64,000 nucleotides of DNA from Lepisosteus oculatus (Eukaryota > Chordata > Actinopteri > Semionotiformes > Lepisosteidae). The notes under the pieces are model-generated. The model did no database searches. It had not been told where the DNA came from and was given only the letters and a program-made list of their open reading frames with translations. Numbering within the stretch: the first letter of the stretch is position 1; each line of letters starts with the position of its first letter. The stretch covers positions 6,331,501 through 6,395,500 of the forward strand of contig NC_090711.1 of the NCBI RefSeq assembly GCF_040954835.1, in the 5' to 3' direction. The translations under genes were made by a program, and so were the position numbers. Below, in pieces: positions 48,661-61,136 of the stretch.

Positions 48661-49543
48661 AGCAGGATTAATAATAATACAAATATTCATTTATTAAAGC
48701 TTTGGCAGAATAAATGAACAGACTTCCCTCCCCATCCCCCATGGAAACTCTAGCGTTTCCCCCATGGAAAGTCTGGCGTTGGAGGCTTTGTGCCTGTAGT
48801 GGGATGAAGCTGCACCAGAGGCAGTTGATTTAGCATCAGTGTTTGTCTAGGCAAGCACAACATCCCTGCCTTGCAAGGTCACCAGCAGCATTTGTTGTAT
48901 AACAATGCTGCAAAAATTATCCATGAAGCAAACAGGAGCTATAAGGATCACTGAGCTAAAAAAACTGATTCTACACTCCCCACTAATACAATTACTCCCG
49001 AGTCTGTCAGAGTCGATGATGTTGGTTGGCTTGTGCTCACAATTTGTCGTAGAAACATTTTTGTTTCTATGGTAAGAGTTGCTTCCTCTTAAGAACTAGA
49101 TTTTTGCATTAATTTCACAGTAACTGATGGCATACAACACTTAAATCTGCATGGGAAAAACACCTCCACAAGCTCCCCAGAAATATAGTTGCTTGTAATA
49201 CATATCCATTACTACAACATTGCTTGACTTAACTGTTTTAAGGAGATTTCTTTGTTAGGACCACTTGCTGCGTATCAGGAATGAGTAATTAAACTTTGGT
49301 TTGTAATTTAGATTAAACAAACACCTGCTTTAGTTAGATAATTATTGGTGGGTTCGTTTTACCTGTGCTGGATGCTGAAAGTTGAACGGTATAAATTGTG
49401 CTCCCTTCTTGAAAAGTCAATATTCTAAAACAGAGCTTCATAATTCCTGGTGTTCACACCCCCAGGATTTGATCATTTTCATTCCAGTTGGAGTCTCTAT
49501 TTAACTAATAGTTTAACTGAACTAATAATGTAATTGATAAAAT
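48661..49543. other. Non-coding, nothing assigned
   Basis: A short local direct repeat (cccccatggaaactctagcg and cccccatggaaagtctggcg, about 48737-48780) is the only structure seen. Confidence 0.5.
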
Positions 49544-50140
49544 CAGTGGTGCTCAATCTTGGTCCCGGAATACTGCAGTGATTGCTGGTTTTTGTAACAG
49601 CTGGGACTTTCATCACCAGTGCTTTTTGCTGATTTGTTGTTCCTAAATTTTCTGTTTAAGGCCTTTTTAAAATGTGCTTTCAGCACTTGAAAAGCTGAAT
49701 ACTATTTGTAATCAGTTTGACCCCTGTGCTAATGAGTTTCATGACTGCCATTTTCAGGTGTGTGAACTGAAATACATCCAACTGGCTTTCAAGCAGAAGG
49801 ATAAACACGGAACCAGTGGGAGAGTGTCTGATACAGTCTCATTACCACCTGTGTCTGGTCTTCATTAATGAATTACCAATTATGAGCTAGTCTCCAATTA
49901 TGAGTTTAGTCAGAGTAAAAGAGCAAAGTCTTAATTAGTAAGTTTATTAGACAGTGCATTCTACAGTTCTGTGTACTGACATTGCTGGAAATATTGTTCT
50001 TTAAGTTATTTTTGAAACCAAAAGCTGAGTGTCACCAAGTGGATAAATTACAGGCACCAGTTAGCACTGGTGATGAAAGGCCCAGCAGGACACCAAAACG
50101 ACAGACATGAGAGTTCTCAAGGATTAGGGTTGAGAACCAC
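49544..50140. mobile_element. Candidate non-autonomous DNA transposon with long inverted ends
   Basis: The left end (49544-49630) and the reverse complement of the right end (50056-50140) align over about 85 bp. They share 'gtggt.ctcaa' at the tip and 'ctttcatcaccagtgct' further in. The tip sequence CAGTGGTTCTCAA-like is typical of hAT-type non-autonomous elements as I recall them. No transposase is inside, and no clear 8-bp duplication was seen, so the ends may be off by a few bases. Confidence 0.5.
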
Positions 50141-52437
50141 AAGGTTAGACCATTTTAATTGTTTTCAACTCCTAAAAAGGTGCAGATTACAAATAAAAAA
50201 TATGTAGATGTCTCATTTACCTGCAGAGTTGTAAACAGGTACAATGTCTAATTAGTGAGTTTTTAAATTTAGGTTAGAAAAAGCAATATTTAAGAGCTCA
50301 TTTTGATGAAAAATTAGCAGACACTGAATTCATAAGGATTTGAGGCCAGAAGTCCTGGTCTAGGTTTAAGCCAGTATTATCCTTTAATGTGCTCATTACA
50401 AAGTATGGATGAATTTACTTTATATTCACAACATGAAAGGTTGTTTTTCCTGAAAGGTTTTTAATTAAATAAAAATTGCTCGAATATACATGTATTTTAA
50501 CAGTAAAATAATAAGTATGTACATATTATTGTTTCTGAAAGAATAAGAACATTTATATTTTTACCATTAGATAAAATTCAGTCTCAAGCAAGGACATGTA
50601 GCATTTTAATGATTTTTGCCTTGGGTTTGTATAAAAAGGCAGGTATTTATCTATTGGCTCCATTCTTTGTGGAACACACAAGTGAAATAAATCTGAAGGA
50701 AATGGTTTTCCGTAACCTAACAGTGTTCAAATGGGAGTGGTTGCCCTTTGTCAAGGCCATTCGAATGTCCTTGGAGTCTAAGCAGATACTATGTAATGGA
50801 ATGATGCTTGTTTTCATCTATCAGATTTAACTCAGAAATGATTCACTTGACTGGAAGAGACATTGAAATTAATACGCTTGGTAGTACATGGACTCTTTCT
50901 TTGATTATTAGTTAGGTTCCAGTGATTTTCAAGTCACTTCTCTGCGGGCTGCCTTTCCTGTGGCCTTGATGTCAGTCTTCAGCAACACAGGCAGTGAATT
51001 CACACATGTCGGTGAACATTTTATCTGTTTCCACTCGCCATAAACACAAATAAGCTGGGACAGACTATTAGGTGCATGGCTGCCTGCGCAGAAAGAGCAC
51101 CTTATCTCTCTTACGAAAGTGTAACTTACTGCCTACAAACAAAGCATGGGTGGTCTTTCCATCACCAAATATGAATCAAATTCATCCTATTGCCTAGAAT
51201 CATCCCAGAAGAAGCAAGAGTCCACAGTGCGAATCTCAGCATGTCAAAACCATACAATAACATCAGGACATGGAAAACACTGACCCATCCACTCTGCTTG
51301 GAAACGCATGCTGAAACCTCACCAGAGTCTCAGAGAATGGCCCCCACCCGCCATCTTTAAGAGGTCTTAAATATAAGAGGATCAAAGACAATCATCCTTA
51401 CTGCAAGGGTTGTCAAGAAAGTTTGTTTTTCTTGCTGTGTTCATTGCCAGGCACGTTTTCACAAAGTGAAATTCATTCAACAACATAAGATGTGCCATCA
51501 CACATCTTTTCTAGTGTACTTTCTTTTAGTTCTTGGTTGTTCATTACAAAACCATTTTACTTTGTTTTTAAGACTTTACACTGTCATGTGTATATACTGT
51601 ATATTTTCTACAGATTCAAGCCATGTTTTAGCTGTCAGTTTGCCTCCAGGCATTGACGTCCAAGACCTCTGTGGTTTACAGGCTTGAATCCCACAGTGTT
51701 ATGGCATCAGTAACTCAAAAAGCACTAGGACTGACAATATAAAATTTATTAGTGTCAAGTCTTATAAAGAAAACCATAAAATACATTCTATTTTTTATTT
51801 AAAGAGAATGCTCTATTCTACTGTGCCTCTGGGTATGATCCATTAAAGTCTAGGTGGTAGAGTGCTTCTATGCATGTTAACAGTTTTAATGATCATTGTG
51901 AATTGACAGGTCATCATAAAATAAAAAGGTGTACCTTGAGATGAGTGTCATCTCAGACAGCCATTCAGAAATAATTAGAAATGAAAAAGTACAGCATGTG
52001 TTTGTATAGCCTTTACATTAGGTCCACTGTCTGTTCCTGCTGTAGTGCTTCTGAGCAACAGCTTCAGTTCACCACAGTCCATGACATTGCTTGGCTTGGC
52101 TGTATTTTTGTCTCCAGAAACTCATTCAGCCATGTTTACTTCCTCCAAGGATAAATCTGCAGGTGTTTGCTGCTCTGTGTGGTGCAGTACAATACAGTAC
52201 CTAACACTGGGAAACTCACTTTGGACTTTCATTTCACTTCCCATTTCAGGGGAATAGGAACTCTGGAGTTACCTTTCCTCTGGGCCATCTGCCATCTAAA
52301 CATCTCTGGTATTCTTAAACCATTTCTCATTCAGACTTTGTAAGGAACACTATGAGTTTAGATCAAAGCTTCGGAACACTAAAGTGTTCCTCTCAGGCTA
52401 ATGTAGGTAAGCAGTGACTATCTCAAACAAAAAAAAT
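50141..52437. other. Non-coding, nothing assigned
   Basis: AT-rich intergenic sequence, no supported gene or repeat. Confidence 0.5.
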
Positions 52438-52482
52438 GAACTTGATAGGCCTCTTTTTGTTTGGAACCTGTTCTTATGTTCT
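52438..52482 (+). repeat. Short CR1-like LINE 3' end
   Basis: 'aacttgataggcctcttttt' followed by 'cttatgttctt' resembles the usual end of the same LINE group (aatggcctcctctcgtttg..tttcttatgttctt) in forward orientation. Only the last 45 bases are recognisable. Confidence 0.35.
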
Positions 52483-54374
52483 TCTGAAACAGCATTGCAA
52501 ATACAAAACTTCACAGAAGCTTTCATGCAAAAATTAAACGATTAAAATGAAATGAAGACATCAAAATGAGTGTAGAAACTCAATTTATTCTGTATGTACT
52601 GCATCAATTCTACATTATTATTTCACCCAGAACATGTGTCTTTAAAATCTAGGCTATTTTTAATGTGAATTCTCTTTCCAAAAAAGCCAGTGAGCAATGG
52701 AAACTACACTGGTGTGCTACGTTAAATATGCCAAAGTAGATGGACATTTAACCTCACATAGATTTCAGTTTGGCATCCAGAGAAAGATCTAATAAGTTAT
52801 TCTGCTGGGTCACCCCTGAAACGGGTTTTAGTAACTGTCAGGAATATTATGATGTCTTATTTAGGTGCCCTTCAAAACACATTTAATTTGAAGGCGTCAT
52901 AAAAGCCAATACTTTTTGAGTGAGTGGCTAAGTAATTTAATTTAGTCAATATGGCAGCTTTCCATTTCTTTTGGATAAAATATTCTAGTTCTTTTTACAT
53001 AGGACACAGAAGGCCATTCCAAAAGGTTCAGGTTGCTTGTGGCATTAAAATATGTTTAAAACGTATCCATATAACTAAACTATACATCCATACTATGTTG
53101 GTTTTTGGAGGTGACAACTGATTTGAATTCTTTTTATTTTTCTTGTCACTTACCAAAGCCTCTCTGTTGCTCAGGGAACCACATCAATTTAAAGTCGGTA
53201 GAGATGATTTAAGCTTTGTCTGCATCTTTGCCACAGCTGTGCACTCGATCAAAACATAACCTCTACAGCGGTATTATCAAACTCCGGGATAGCTATTAAG
53301 GTTGGATTGGAAATCTTACTGACATATTTCAAACATGCACTAGTACAACCTCTGGGTTTTTCAGAATTGTTTCATGGATGTTTTTTTGCCAGCCTCCAGC
53401 TGCATACGGTATTCTTCTTATTACTCTCTGTGTGAAGTTGTAGATAAGAGTTTGTGCTTCAATGCTGTAAGGAGGTTTGTTAGACTTATCATGAGTTAGT
53501 TTAAGGCTGTGGATTGGCACTCTTCGGTGTGGGGCTCTTGAGTTGCTCTTCAGGGATAAGCCTAAGGCTGGCATGGCCAATTGGTACAGACACTCCACTG
53601 AGCATGCCAGTCATTGCTGGAAGGAGAAAGGATGGCAGCCTCCCTGTGAAAATCTGACCCAGTAGTGGAGAAATACAATAAACATGAACAACTCCACCAA
53701 CGGCAACGTGGCCCTTTTTAGCACACTGCTATTCACTCCTGGTGCTGCAGGGCCAGCATGCTTTCCAATACTCACTCCCCCCTAGATCCTCTTAACGACA
53801 TGATTTGAATCAGTTGTTCACGGTTTATATTACCACTGTTTCCAAGTCTTTCCTCTTTGAGGATTATTAACTTCCAGGATCAAGAGTGAATACAACAGCT
53901 TTATGGGCTATTCTAGTTCCTGTCAAAAGCCATAAATAACATTTACTTAAGGACTAAGAAATGTTTAGGAGCTGTGATCGGAGTTTGAACTGGTTTGTGG
54001 TCAGAAATGTATTGACTGTGGTGTAAATAACTGGCTCCACCTGTACCGGACCAATGGAATTCTCTGGCCACAGAGAAGGAGCTTACTCCATATGAACATG
54101 CTGGTGAACTCAGTGGTCAGTATTTCTTAATTCTCCATGGTTATAATTATCCCACATTTACTCATAATTCCCTGAAACAATACCAGCTAGTATCTGTTCA
54201 AGTTCTGCAAACTTGTGTTTCAAGTCCTTAAGGACAGCTGCGTTCTGGCACAAACATAATTTCACCATGTGATTTCTGTGTCAGGGTTATACATAAGGGA
54301 TAATGTATTATTGTTATCCCTGTGGCATCTTATTTCAGTTTTTTTTTAAATCTATTATAACATCAATGTGGACC
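52483..54374. other. Non-coding, two unassigned small open frames
   Basis: Contains a 33-codon + strand frame at 53684-53785 whose start (MNNSTNGN) looks like a glycosylated receptor N terminus, and an 89-codon - strand frame at 53329-53598. Neither has splice or homology support. Confidence 0.45.
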
Positions 54375-55225
54375 TATGGTGGTTTGCAGTAGTATTCAGA
54401 TGATTACTACAGTGTCCCAATTTGTGAAATGACATCATGATACAAATACCATTATTTTAATCTTAATATTTTATTCAAAACATGAATGCTTAAACTGAAT
54501 ACCTCTAGGGGTAAGATGAATTACAGTAAATGACAGCAAAAACCAAAGAGGAAAAATAGATCTACTGTATGTTGATTGAATAAAAGTATTCAGACTGAAA
54601 TCAATATTTAGAGGAAGCACTTTTGGCAGAAAGTACAGCCAAACTACTTTGATGGAAGTTTCCAAGTCTTACCATAGATTCTCAATGCAATTCAAATCAG
54701 GAATGGGTCATTCAGGGACATTAACCTCATTCCTAAACCACACTAGTGCAGCTTTGATTTTGTGCTTTGAATAACTGTCCTGCTGAAAGGTGGATTTTGG
54801 CTAGCATTAAACATCCTGGGTAGTATGATGCACCATTCATGTCCGGATGCTTGACTAGACAGTGCTCAGCCTTTGGTACTTTCTGTGCCCTTCTCCTGAT
54901 CTGTGCTTTTCAATGACTTAATCCTCAACTTGCTTTGAAAGCTTCCGAGTCTTCAAGGTTGAGTGTTTGTTTGCTTGAAATTCACTACCTGACCACTTAA
55001 CCTCCCTGAGACAGGCGTTTTCATCCGGAAATCATGAGAACCACTGTTATTGCATGTAGAGGTCACGCATCTCATTGTGTTGCTCGTTTAGGTAAGGATT
55101 TGTAAATGCACCTAAATTAATTATTAATTTTGCTTTGTCACAACACAGGGTTTGATTTCTTATGCAGTCATGACTGACTTTTCCATTTTGTCAAATTCTT
55201 TTTGTATTTCACTGTACAGTATATG
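54375..55225 (-). mobile_element. Decayed Tc1/mariner element of a second family
   Basis: Segments near 54385-54400, 54590-54645 ('gtattcagac', 'gaagcacttttggcag'), 54680-54800 ('aaatcaggaatgggtcattc', 'ctgtcctgctgaaaggtg') and 54900-54990 match, in order and reverse orientation, the ends and transposase-coding parts of a common fish Tc1 family distinct from the one at 19117. The middle of the transposase, including the first catalytic block, is deleted. What remains is full of stops. Right-end sequence persists to about 55225. Confidence 0.68.
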
Positions 55226-57383
55226 CTTAGAATAAATTACATATCTTACATTTGCATTAAGCTTTAGTTAAAGCTTATCTTGTGTTGAAAGTGTTTTTTG
55301 CATTGATTTTCTCTTCCCTCAGTAAGGTCTGGTATGTGTGTGACTATGTTTGTACGTGCTATGGTTTTAGTCAGCAAAAGCAAGAATAAGCAAGCCCCCT
55401 TTGTTTTCAGCAGAGATTATCTGCAATTGTCCAGTGCCTGACGAGTCAGTGCTTTTAGTTCTTCCTTGTGCCAACCATCCCTGTGAAGGCAGACCTGTCA
55501 CATACTGTAGGGCTGAAGCCCCTTTCATGGCAAGAGAGAGACACAGAAGTCATTACACCTCTGCAAACACAAGCCTTTCCATTGTGCCATTGTTTGTGAC
55601 TTGTGAAAGAGCAGTTTGAAAGCACTCCAGTTTTGGCTTTGCAATCATTTCTTATTGTTTCCCTCCCAGATTATGCTGTCCCTACACCACACTTTTGACA
55701 TTGCATGGCCTCTTGAAGAAAAAAATAAAATGGATGCCTTTTTGTAGTCATTGTTCAATTGGGTGCAAGCATGGAAATTGACTTGGCATCTGTGAATGTT
55801 TGACTGGAATGCAAGACGGGGATAATGCAGTGTTTTTCTTTTGGTTTCCACTTTCAAACCTTGCCCGATTATGTGCCTGGTTTGCTGCTCAATCCAGGTT
55901 ATGGACAAGAACAAGTATTATCACCCACAAATGGAGGTAGCACACTTTGATTGCAGTTACCATCTCTAACATTCACGGGATGACCATTTTAAATCAAATG
56001 TATCAAATGTATGTATTCTGCAAAATGTTATTTTTTATCTCATACTTGTTTATCCATCCACAGGTAAACATTGCCCATTTGTAGTTAGTTTTTAAAAAGG
56101 ACAGTCATCAGGACAATAATGGTAGATTGTTTCTGATTGCCCATCACCCTGATGATGATATATGGTCTTTGAAAGGTGATGGGCAGTCAAGTAGATCCTA
56201 AGTAGTTCAAGCAGTGACTAATGAGAGACACTTTGCAGAAGGAGAAATTGAATTTTCATGACTCTCCGAGACATGTGTGCCCTAGACAAGACAGGATTGA
56301 GCACTGAAGGGCAGTGTGTGCGGGGAGGGGGGGGAGGGCAGAATTAATTACTGCATCCTCTTTCACTCAGATTCAAACAAACCCAGCATGCCAACAGCCT
56401 TCTCTTTCAATGGAACATCTGTATTTAAAATGTGCTATTTTCATTTGCTCAGTTCTAGATCACCTGCAATAACATGTTGGGGAATTGCTCAGATGGCAAA
56501 ATTTTACACGCTAGCAGGTCGTTAGTCGCCGACTCAAAACTGCAAAGCGATATGTTTAAATGCTTATGTTTCAATGATAAACTTAAGCTTTTTATTATTA
56601 GGTTTATAACCATTGGAAGTACAGTAGAACCTCTTAGCTTAGAGATGAACAGATCTGCTAATTGGCTGTAATTTGTTTGAGACTTCTGATTCACCAATGG
56701 TGTGCTAAGTTGTGCAGATTACTGTGGCTGGTTGGTTGCATAGAGAAAGGAGACAAGTTGAAACACTACTTTAGTCTCCACAAGGTAAATATGACAGGCC
56801 CTATCAGGGGAACTTCGTACCAGCCACCCACAAAGCTGTGTTCGCTATTCCAGAGCACTTCCAAAAGGCAGAGAAGGGAAGTGTTATAACCCAGAACAAA
56901 TGTTTCACAATACGCTTTTCTAAGTGCAAATGAACTGCACCAGGGCTTAAGTGGTAAAGTGACAATTCATCCAAATACCCTGGTGTGCTGATTAACCGTG
57001 CCATAAAACCACATGCTTTGAAAGGTAAAAATAAAAATAATTTGCCTGTGTACTGGAAATCTAATAAAAGGGGCTTGTGTCACTGCACAAGCATTCATGG
57101 ACTGGTTTCACAACTGTTTCGTGCACAAATTCGAGTGCTGCCTGAGTTCAGAGAATTAGGCCTTCAGGGTTGTGTTAATCGAAGACAATGCCCCATTGAA
57201 TATTATGTTTACTGTAATTGACTTTCATGGTTTTGCAACATAGAAAAATATTTTTAACACTAAAACATGTTAAATGTCTTCCACATAAACCAAAGAATAT
57301 ATTTTACACTTTCTTTTATTACATCAAGAATGTGAAATGTTGAATAAAGTACTGAAATACACACATTTGCTCACCATAGGGAC
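55226..57383. other. Non-coding, nothing assigned
   Basis: Intergenic. A G-run (gggaggggggggaggg, about 56321-56336) is the only compositional oddity. Confidence 0.5.
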
Positions 57384-57480
57384 TGAACCTGTTTCCTTCC
57401 ACATCCCAAAGCCATGCAGCTGGGGTTCGAGTGGCTGCTCTAAATTGTTTCCCATGGGCTCTGGTCTCTGGTTCCCACTA
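57384..57480 (+). repeat. Possible SINE body fragment
   Basis: 'ccacatcccaaagccatgca' followed by 'tggctgctctaaattg' resembles the central block of fish tRNA-SINEs, in which a 'tctcaaagacatgc' block is followed by 'gactctaaattg'. Short and diverged. Confidence 0.3.
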
Positions 57481-57543
57481 GCTGACCGAAAGTATTATGG
57501 TCACTTGTGGCATTCACTAGGTACTGTAGGTACCTCCACACCT

Positions 57544-57655
57544 GAAGAATGCTCCATGGCCAAAACGTTTTCTTTCTTCCTTTTTTTCAGCGTGGAATAA
57601 ACCTATTACTTGTTCCTTTGCAGCCTACGCATGCTGACGTAGCTACCCACCTGAA
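57544..57655 (+). repeat. Dispersed repeat module, copy 2
   Basis: Matches 15594-15700 in the same orientation, sharing 'gaagaa.gctcca', 'tttcagcgtggaataaacct' and 'cgcatgctgacgtagct'. This copy has a longer segment between the last two blocks. Family unknown. Confidence 0.55.
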
Positions 57656-58007
57656 CTACTAGGTACTGTATAAACATAGCCTCTACTGCTATATTTATTA
57701 AAAATACATATGAAATGATTCAAGTACCAATCCATGACGATATGCACTGTGAATTTTTCATGTAAATCAGTACACAGAAGATTCCTTTGAAGCTGGCAGA
57801 AAGGCATTCAATGTGAATGAGTACCATAATGGGAAACGGTGAAACAATGAAGATGAAAGGGTTAGAGAAATCCCTACAACAGAATGGGGACAAAGACGAT
57901 CACTTTGTCATTTCTACCTTCAGCCTCGCCCACAATAGTGTGGACTGCAACTTTTCTCAAGTTTGGAAACTCCTCAACTCCTAAACAAACAATGCACACA
58001 GACGGGG

Positions 58008-58262
58008 AGAGAGAAGCTGGGGGTCAGAGCGCAGGGTCAGCCATTTATACAGCGCCCCTGGAGCAGCTGGGGCTAAGGGCCTTGCTCAGGGGCCCAACAG
58101 AATAGGATTCCTCTGCCGGCTGCGGGATTTGAACCGGCAACCTTCCACCCACAGGCGCCGACCCGCTCCACTCAATCAATCAACTAGCAAGTCTTTGGAC
58201 TGTGGGAGGAAACCCATGCAAACACGGGGAGAACTTACAAACTCTAAAACATCAGCTGTAAA
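58008..58262 (-). repeat. tRNA-derived SINE with good B box, next to a second SINE fragment
   Basis: Read in reverse, 58170-58100 has tRNA-like promoter structure with a near-consensus B box (ggttcaaatccc) at 58124-58135. The body 'gggcccctgagcaaggccct' at 58078-58097 is widespread in fish SINEs. The adjoining 58185-58262 carries the 'cccacagtccaaagact' block of the 3426 SINE family, also in reverse. This looks like one SINE beside or inside another. Confidence 0.6.
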
Positions 58263-60892
58263 TAGCTGGCTTGCTGTACATCAGCCTGAACAGTGAATTT
58301 GCATTGAAAAGGAATGAGATCCTGAAGGTGCAAAAATGTCATTTGTTTCACTTCAGCAAGTGAACCATTAATAAAAAAAAATTTCACCCCTTAAATAGAA
58401 AGACATTAATTTGATTCAACATAATATTATACTTAAATAACATTGTTAATAACTGAAGCGAGACTAAATCAGTCAGAAGAGCTTATTTTCTTGAGCTAGG
58501 CCTAGATGTTTCTTGAAATCTAATCATGCCATACATAAAAGGGAATTGTAATATGTAAGATAAAAATATCTACCAAATGATTGTGATCTAGAAGAAAAAG
58601 ACACCACAATTTGTCTCCACCATTAAGAACCAAATAACTCCTCATGTAGAAGCATTCAGCTGTACATAAAATAGTACCACTCTTAAAGATTGCATTTTTC
58701 AATATTTAGTTTATAATTTTACCAGTAGAGCATTGCTTTGCTTGTCACTTGACACATTGATCTCACAAGTCTAAATTCATTGGCAATGGCACCTCCTCTG
58801 CTTAAATATTTTTCTGACAGTAAGTGAAGCTTATAGAATAAACCCAGTCAGCCAATAGAACATTCTACTTTAGGCTACAATGCCCCCTATTGGCTAGTTA
58901 TTGTACTGTGTAATGTATAACTTTTTCAGTAGATCCAGTCTAAAAATGGTTAAATCTTCTAAATTGTTACCTTTCCAAAACTTTAAGATCCCACTATAAA
59001 AATACATTTTTTTGGTATTTTCTGTAGGAACTCAGTTGTATAACCCCGACAAATGCAGATACTATCCATTTTCAACATCAACCTGAAATACAGAGTACAA
59101 AAAGAACTGTCGCAGTTTCCCCTTGCCGAGCAGTTATCTAGAGGCCACGCACATGAATAGAGCCAAAAGTCACAGGTTCTAACACACCTGCTCCAAAGTG
59201 AAAGAGCAAATAAAGTATATCAAAAATAGACTGGGCCCACATTTAAATCTAAAGCAGCATAGAATTCATTCCAGTATCGTAGGACTTACCTTCTGAACGC
59301 ATTCATTTGGTAATTGGAAAATCTGAACTAATCTGAGCTGAACTGGCAAACATGTTGACATCTGGTTCCCAAAGGCACTCGGCCAAATATAACCATTTTC
59401 TATAACGGGCATCCCAAATACAGTACACAGCAGCCTAGGGAACAAGGACATTTACTAGGTCCCTATGCCAGACTAGTGTACCCAACACAACAGGACAGGA
59501 AACCTTTTATGTTTGCATGACTAGAGCATTTAATTAAAGAAGTGAAGTCTGATGAGAGACAGTTAAGAGTTCAGTGTAATTTTAGCTTGCATTAGGAGCA
59601 GACAGGATACCATGCCTGTTGATGTAAGGTGTGTCACTTGTTTTATTCTATTTATACCGCAAACTGGTACACTAATTCCTTGAAACCTACACAAAGTTTA
59701 TCTTTAATTTTTTTTAATTAAAAATAAAAAACACCCACAGGCTTTCAAATCCAAGAGTGCCTCTTAAACAATAAAATTTAAAAACACTGAACAAGAATGT
59801 TTATTTGAAAAAGGTAAGACAAAGAAAGCACAGGTCTGGCATAAATCTCTTTAGGGTTTATTTAACAACACCACATACTGTACCAAGATAATGAAGTTTA
59901 AAATTTTGGATAAGGCCTGGAATAAACCATAGGGAACTTGGTGATGCCACAACTGTTCTCATGCATAATACAGAAACACAGGTTGCTTCATCTACCACTT
60001 GCTGCACTTCATGCTATGATGAGTAGCATTCAACTCATAGATCCATTGTAGAAAACTTGCTGGGACATTTTTACTGAAGACTATACCCCTAACCACTTCA
60101 TACAACAATTATTCCTACAGCACGTAAGAATAATTTACTGCTTTCTTGAGATGCATTAAAAACAAATCCTCTTTTGTGTTTCCGGAGCTTCGATGCTTAA
60201 AATTTTGCATTTGTTGCAGCTGAAGAGAAAGTTGCAGATGTCCCACCTTGCCAGTAGTTCAGTAGTTTTACTTTTCTGTTGTTATCTATTTTCACTTCTT
60301 GAAGAAAAGGAAGTGGTTATGTCCCTGAATTAATCTCCCATCGTATGGAAATCAGGATAAACTGACTTTGAATGCTAGAGAATCTGAAAACTGACATGGA
60401 AATAGCACTTAGGAAAGCAATGGTGCCCTCTTTTGGTACAAATTAAGAACTGGAAAAATTTAACAAGAAAGTGAATTGAAGCCCAATGTGATCAACTCCC
60501 ACATTACTTTTCAATCACAAAGAAAGCATAACTGCTGTTACACAATAATCCCAAAGCTTTAAAGCAGCTCAAAACACTTATTTACAAATATATAAATTTG
60601 CATGTTTATTTACAAATGTAATAATTCTCTCAGAATACAACAATATTCTCTCTCATGTCTCTTAAGTCTTCTTAACAGTTCAAATAAGCCATGCTTCATC
60701 ATAAATGTAACAAAAGTTGCTTGCATAGATCGTTATTCTGAACATCAATATGCAAAAATCCAGATACCAGATGTAGTTATAATTTAGATTCACAATTCCA
60801 TGGCCCTCCCAGTCAGACAAATTACTTGTGAATATGCTTCACAAAGATAAATGAAGAGTTTGGAATAAAATTCTGTTCCTATAGAGACTCTG
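58263..60892. other. Non-coding, possible 3' UTR of the candidate - strand gene
   Basis: No open frame is convincing. A - strand segment at 59285-59437 has both acceptor-like (ttgttccctag) and donor (cagaag|gtaagt) borders and an open frame, but its product is unrecognised. If the exons at 60893-61287 are real, the left part of this interval would be their 3' UTR; reverse-strand AATAAA words occur near 59642 and 60606. Confidence 0.35.
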
Positions 60893-60985
60893 TTAATGCA
60901 ACAACCCTTCAATTTGTCCTAAGGATGGCTCATACTTTCGGTGCTCCCTGGAACTTTCCTGCAGATAGTGTCTTGTAGATGCAGA
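60893..60985 (-). CDS. Candidate terminal coding exon, unidentified gene
   Basis: On the reverse strand a T-rich tract ending in CATCTGAAG is followed by 30 codons (beginning SASTRHYLQE and including SSREHRKYEPSLGQ), then TAA at 60893-60895. The residue composition is more protein-like than the surrounding translations. The exon starts in phase 0, which fits the outgoing phase of the candidate exon at 61137-61287 across a 151-base intron. I do not recognise the product. Low confidence: it rests on splice signals and composition only. Confidence 0.25.
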   Translation of the reverse strand, partial: SASTRHYLQESSREHRKYEPSLGQIEGLLH

Positions 60986-61136
60986 CTTCAGATGAAAATA
61001 AAAAAAAAAGAGTCAGTTTGCTTTTTTAGTGTTTTATTCTTGGCATTTTTATAAAATCAGGTGAATTACTAACAAATTATTTGGCTGTTTTTTCCCTAGA
61101 AATAAACCCTGCTATAACGAGCAGAACTGCACTCAC

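Noticed and set aside
53329..53598. 89-codon - strand open frame
   Set aside because: Looks mildly protein-like but lacks splice signals, Kozak context or any recognised motif.
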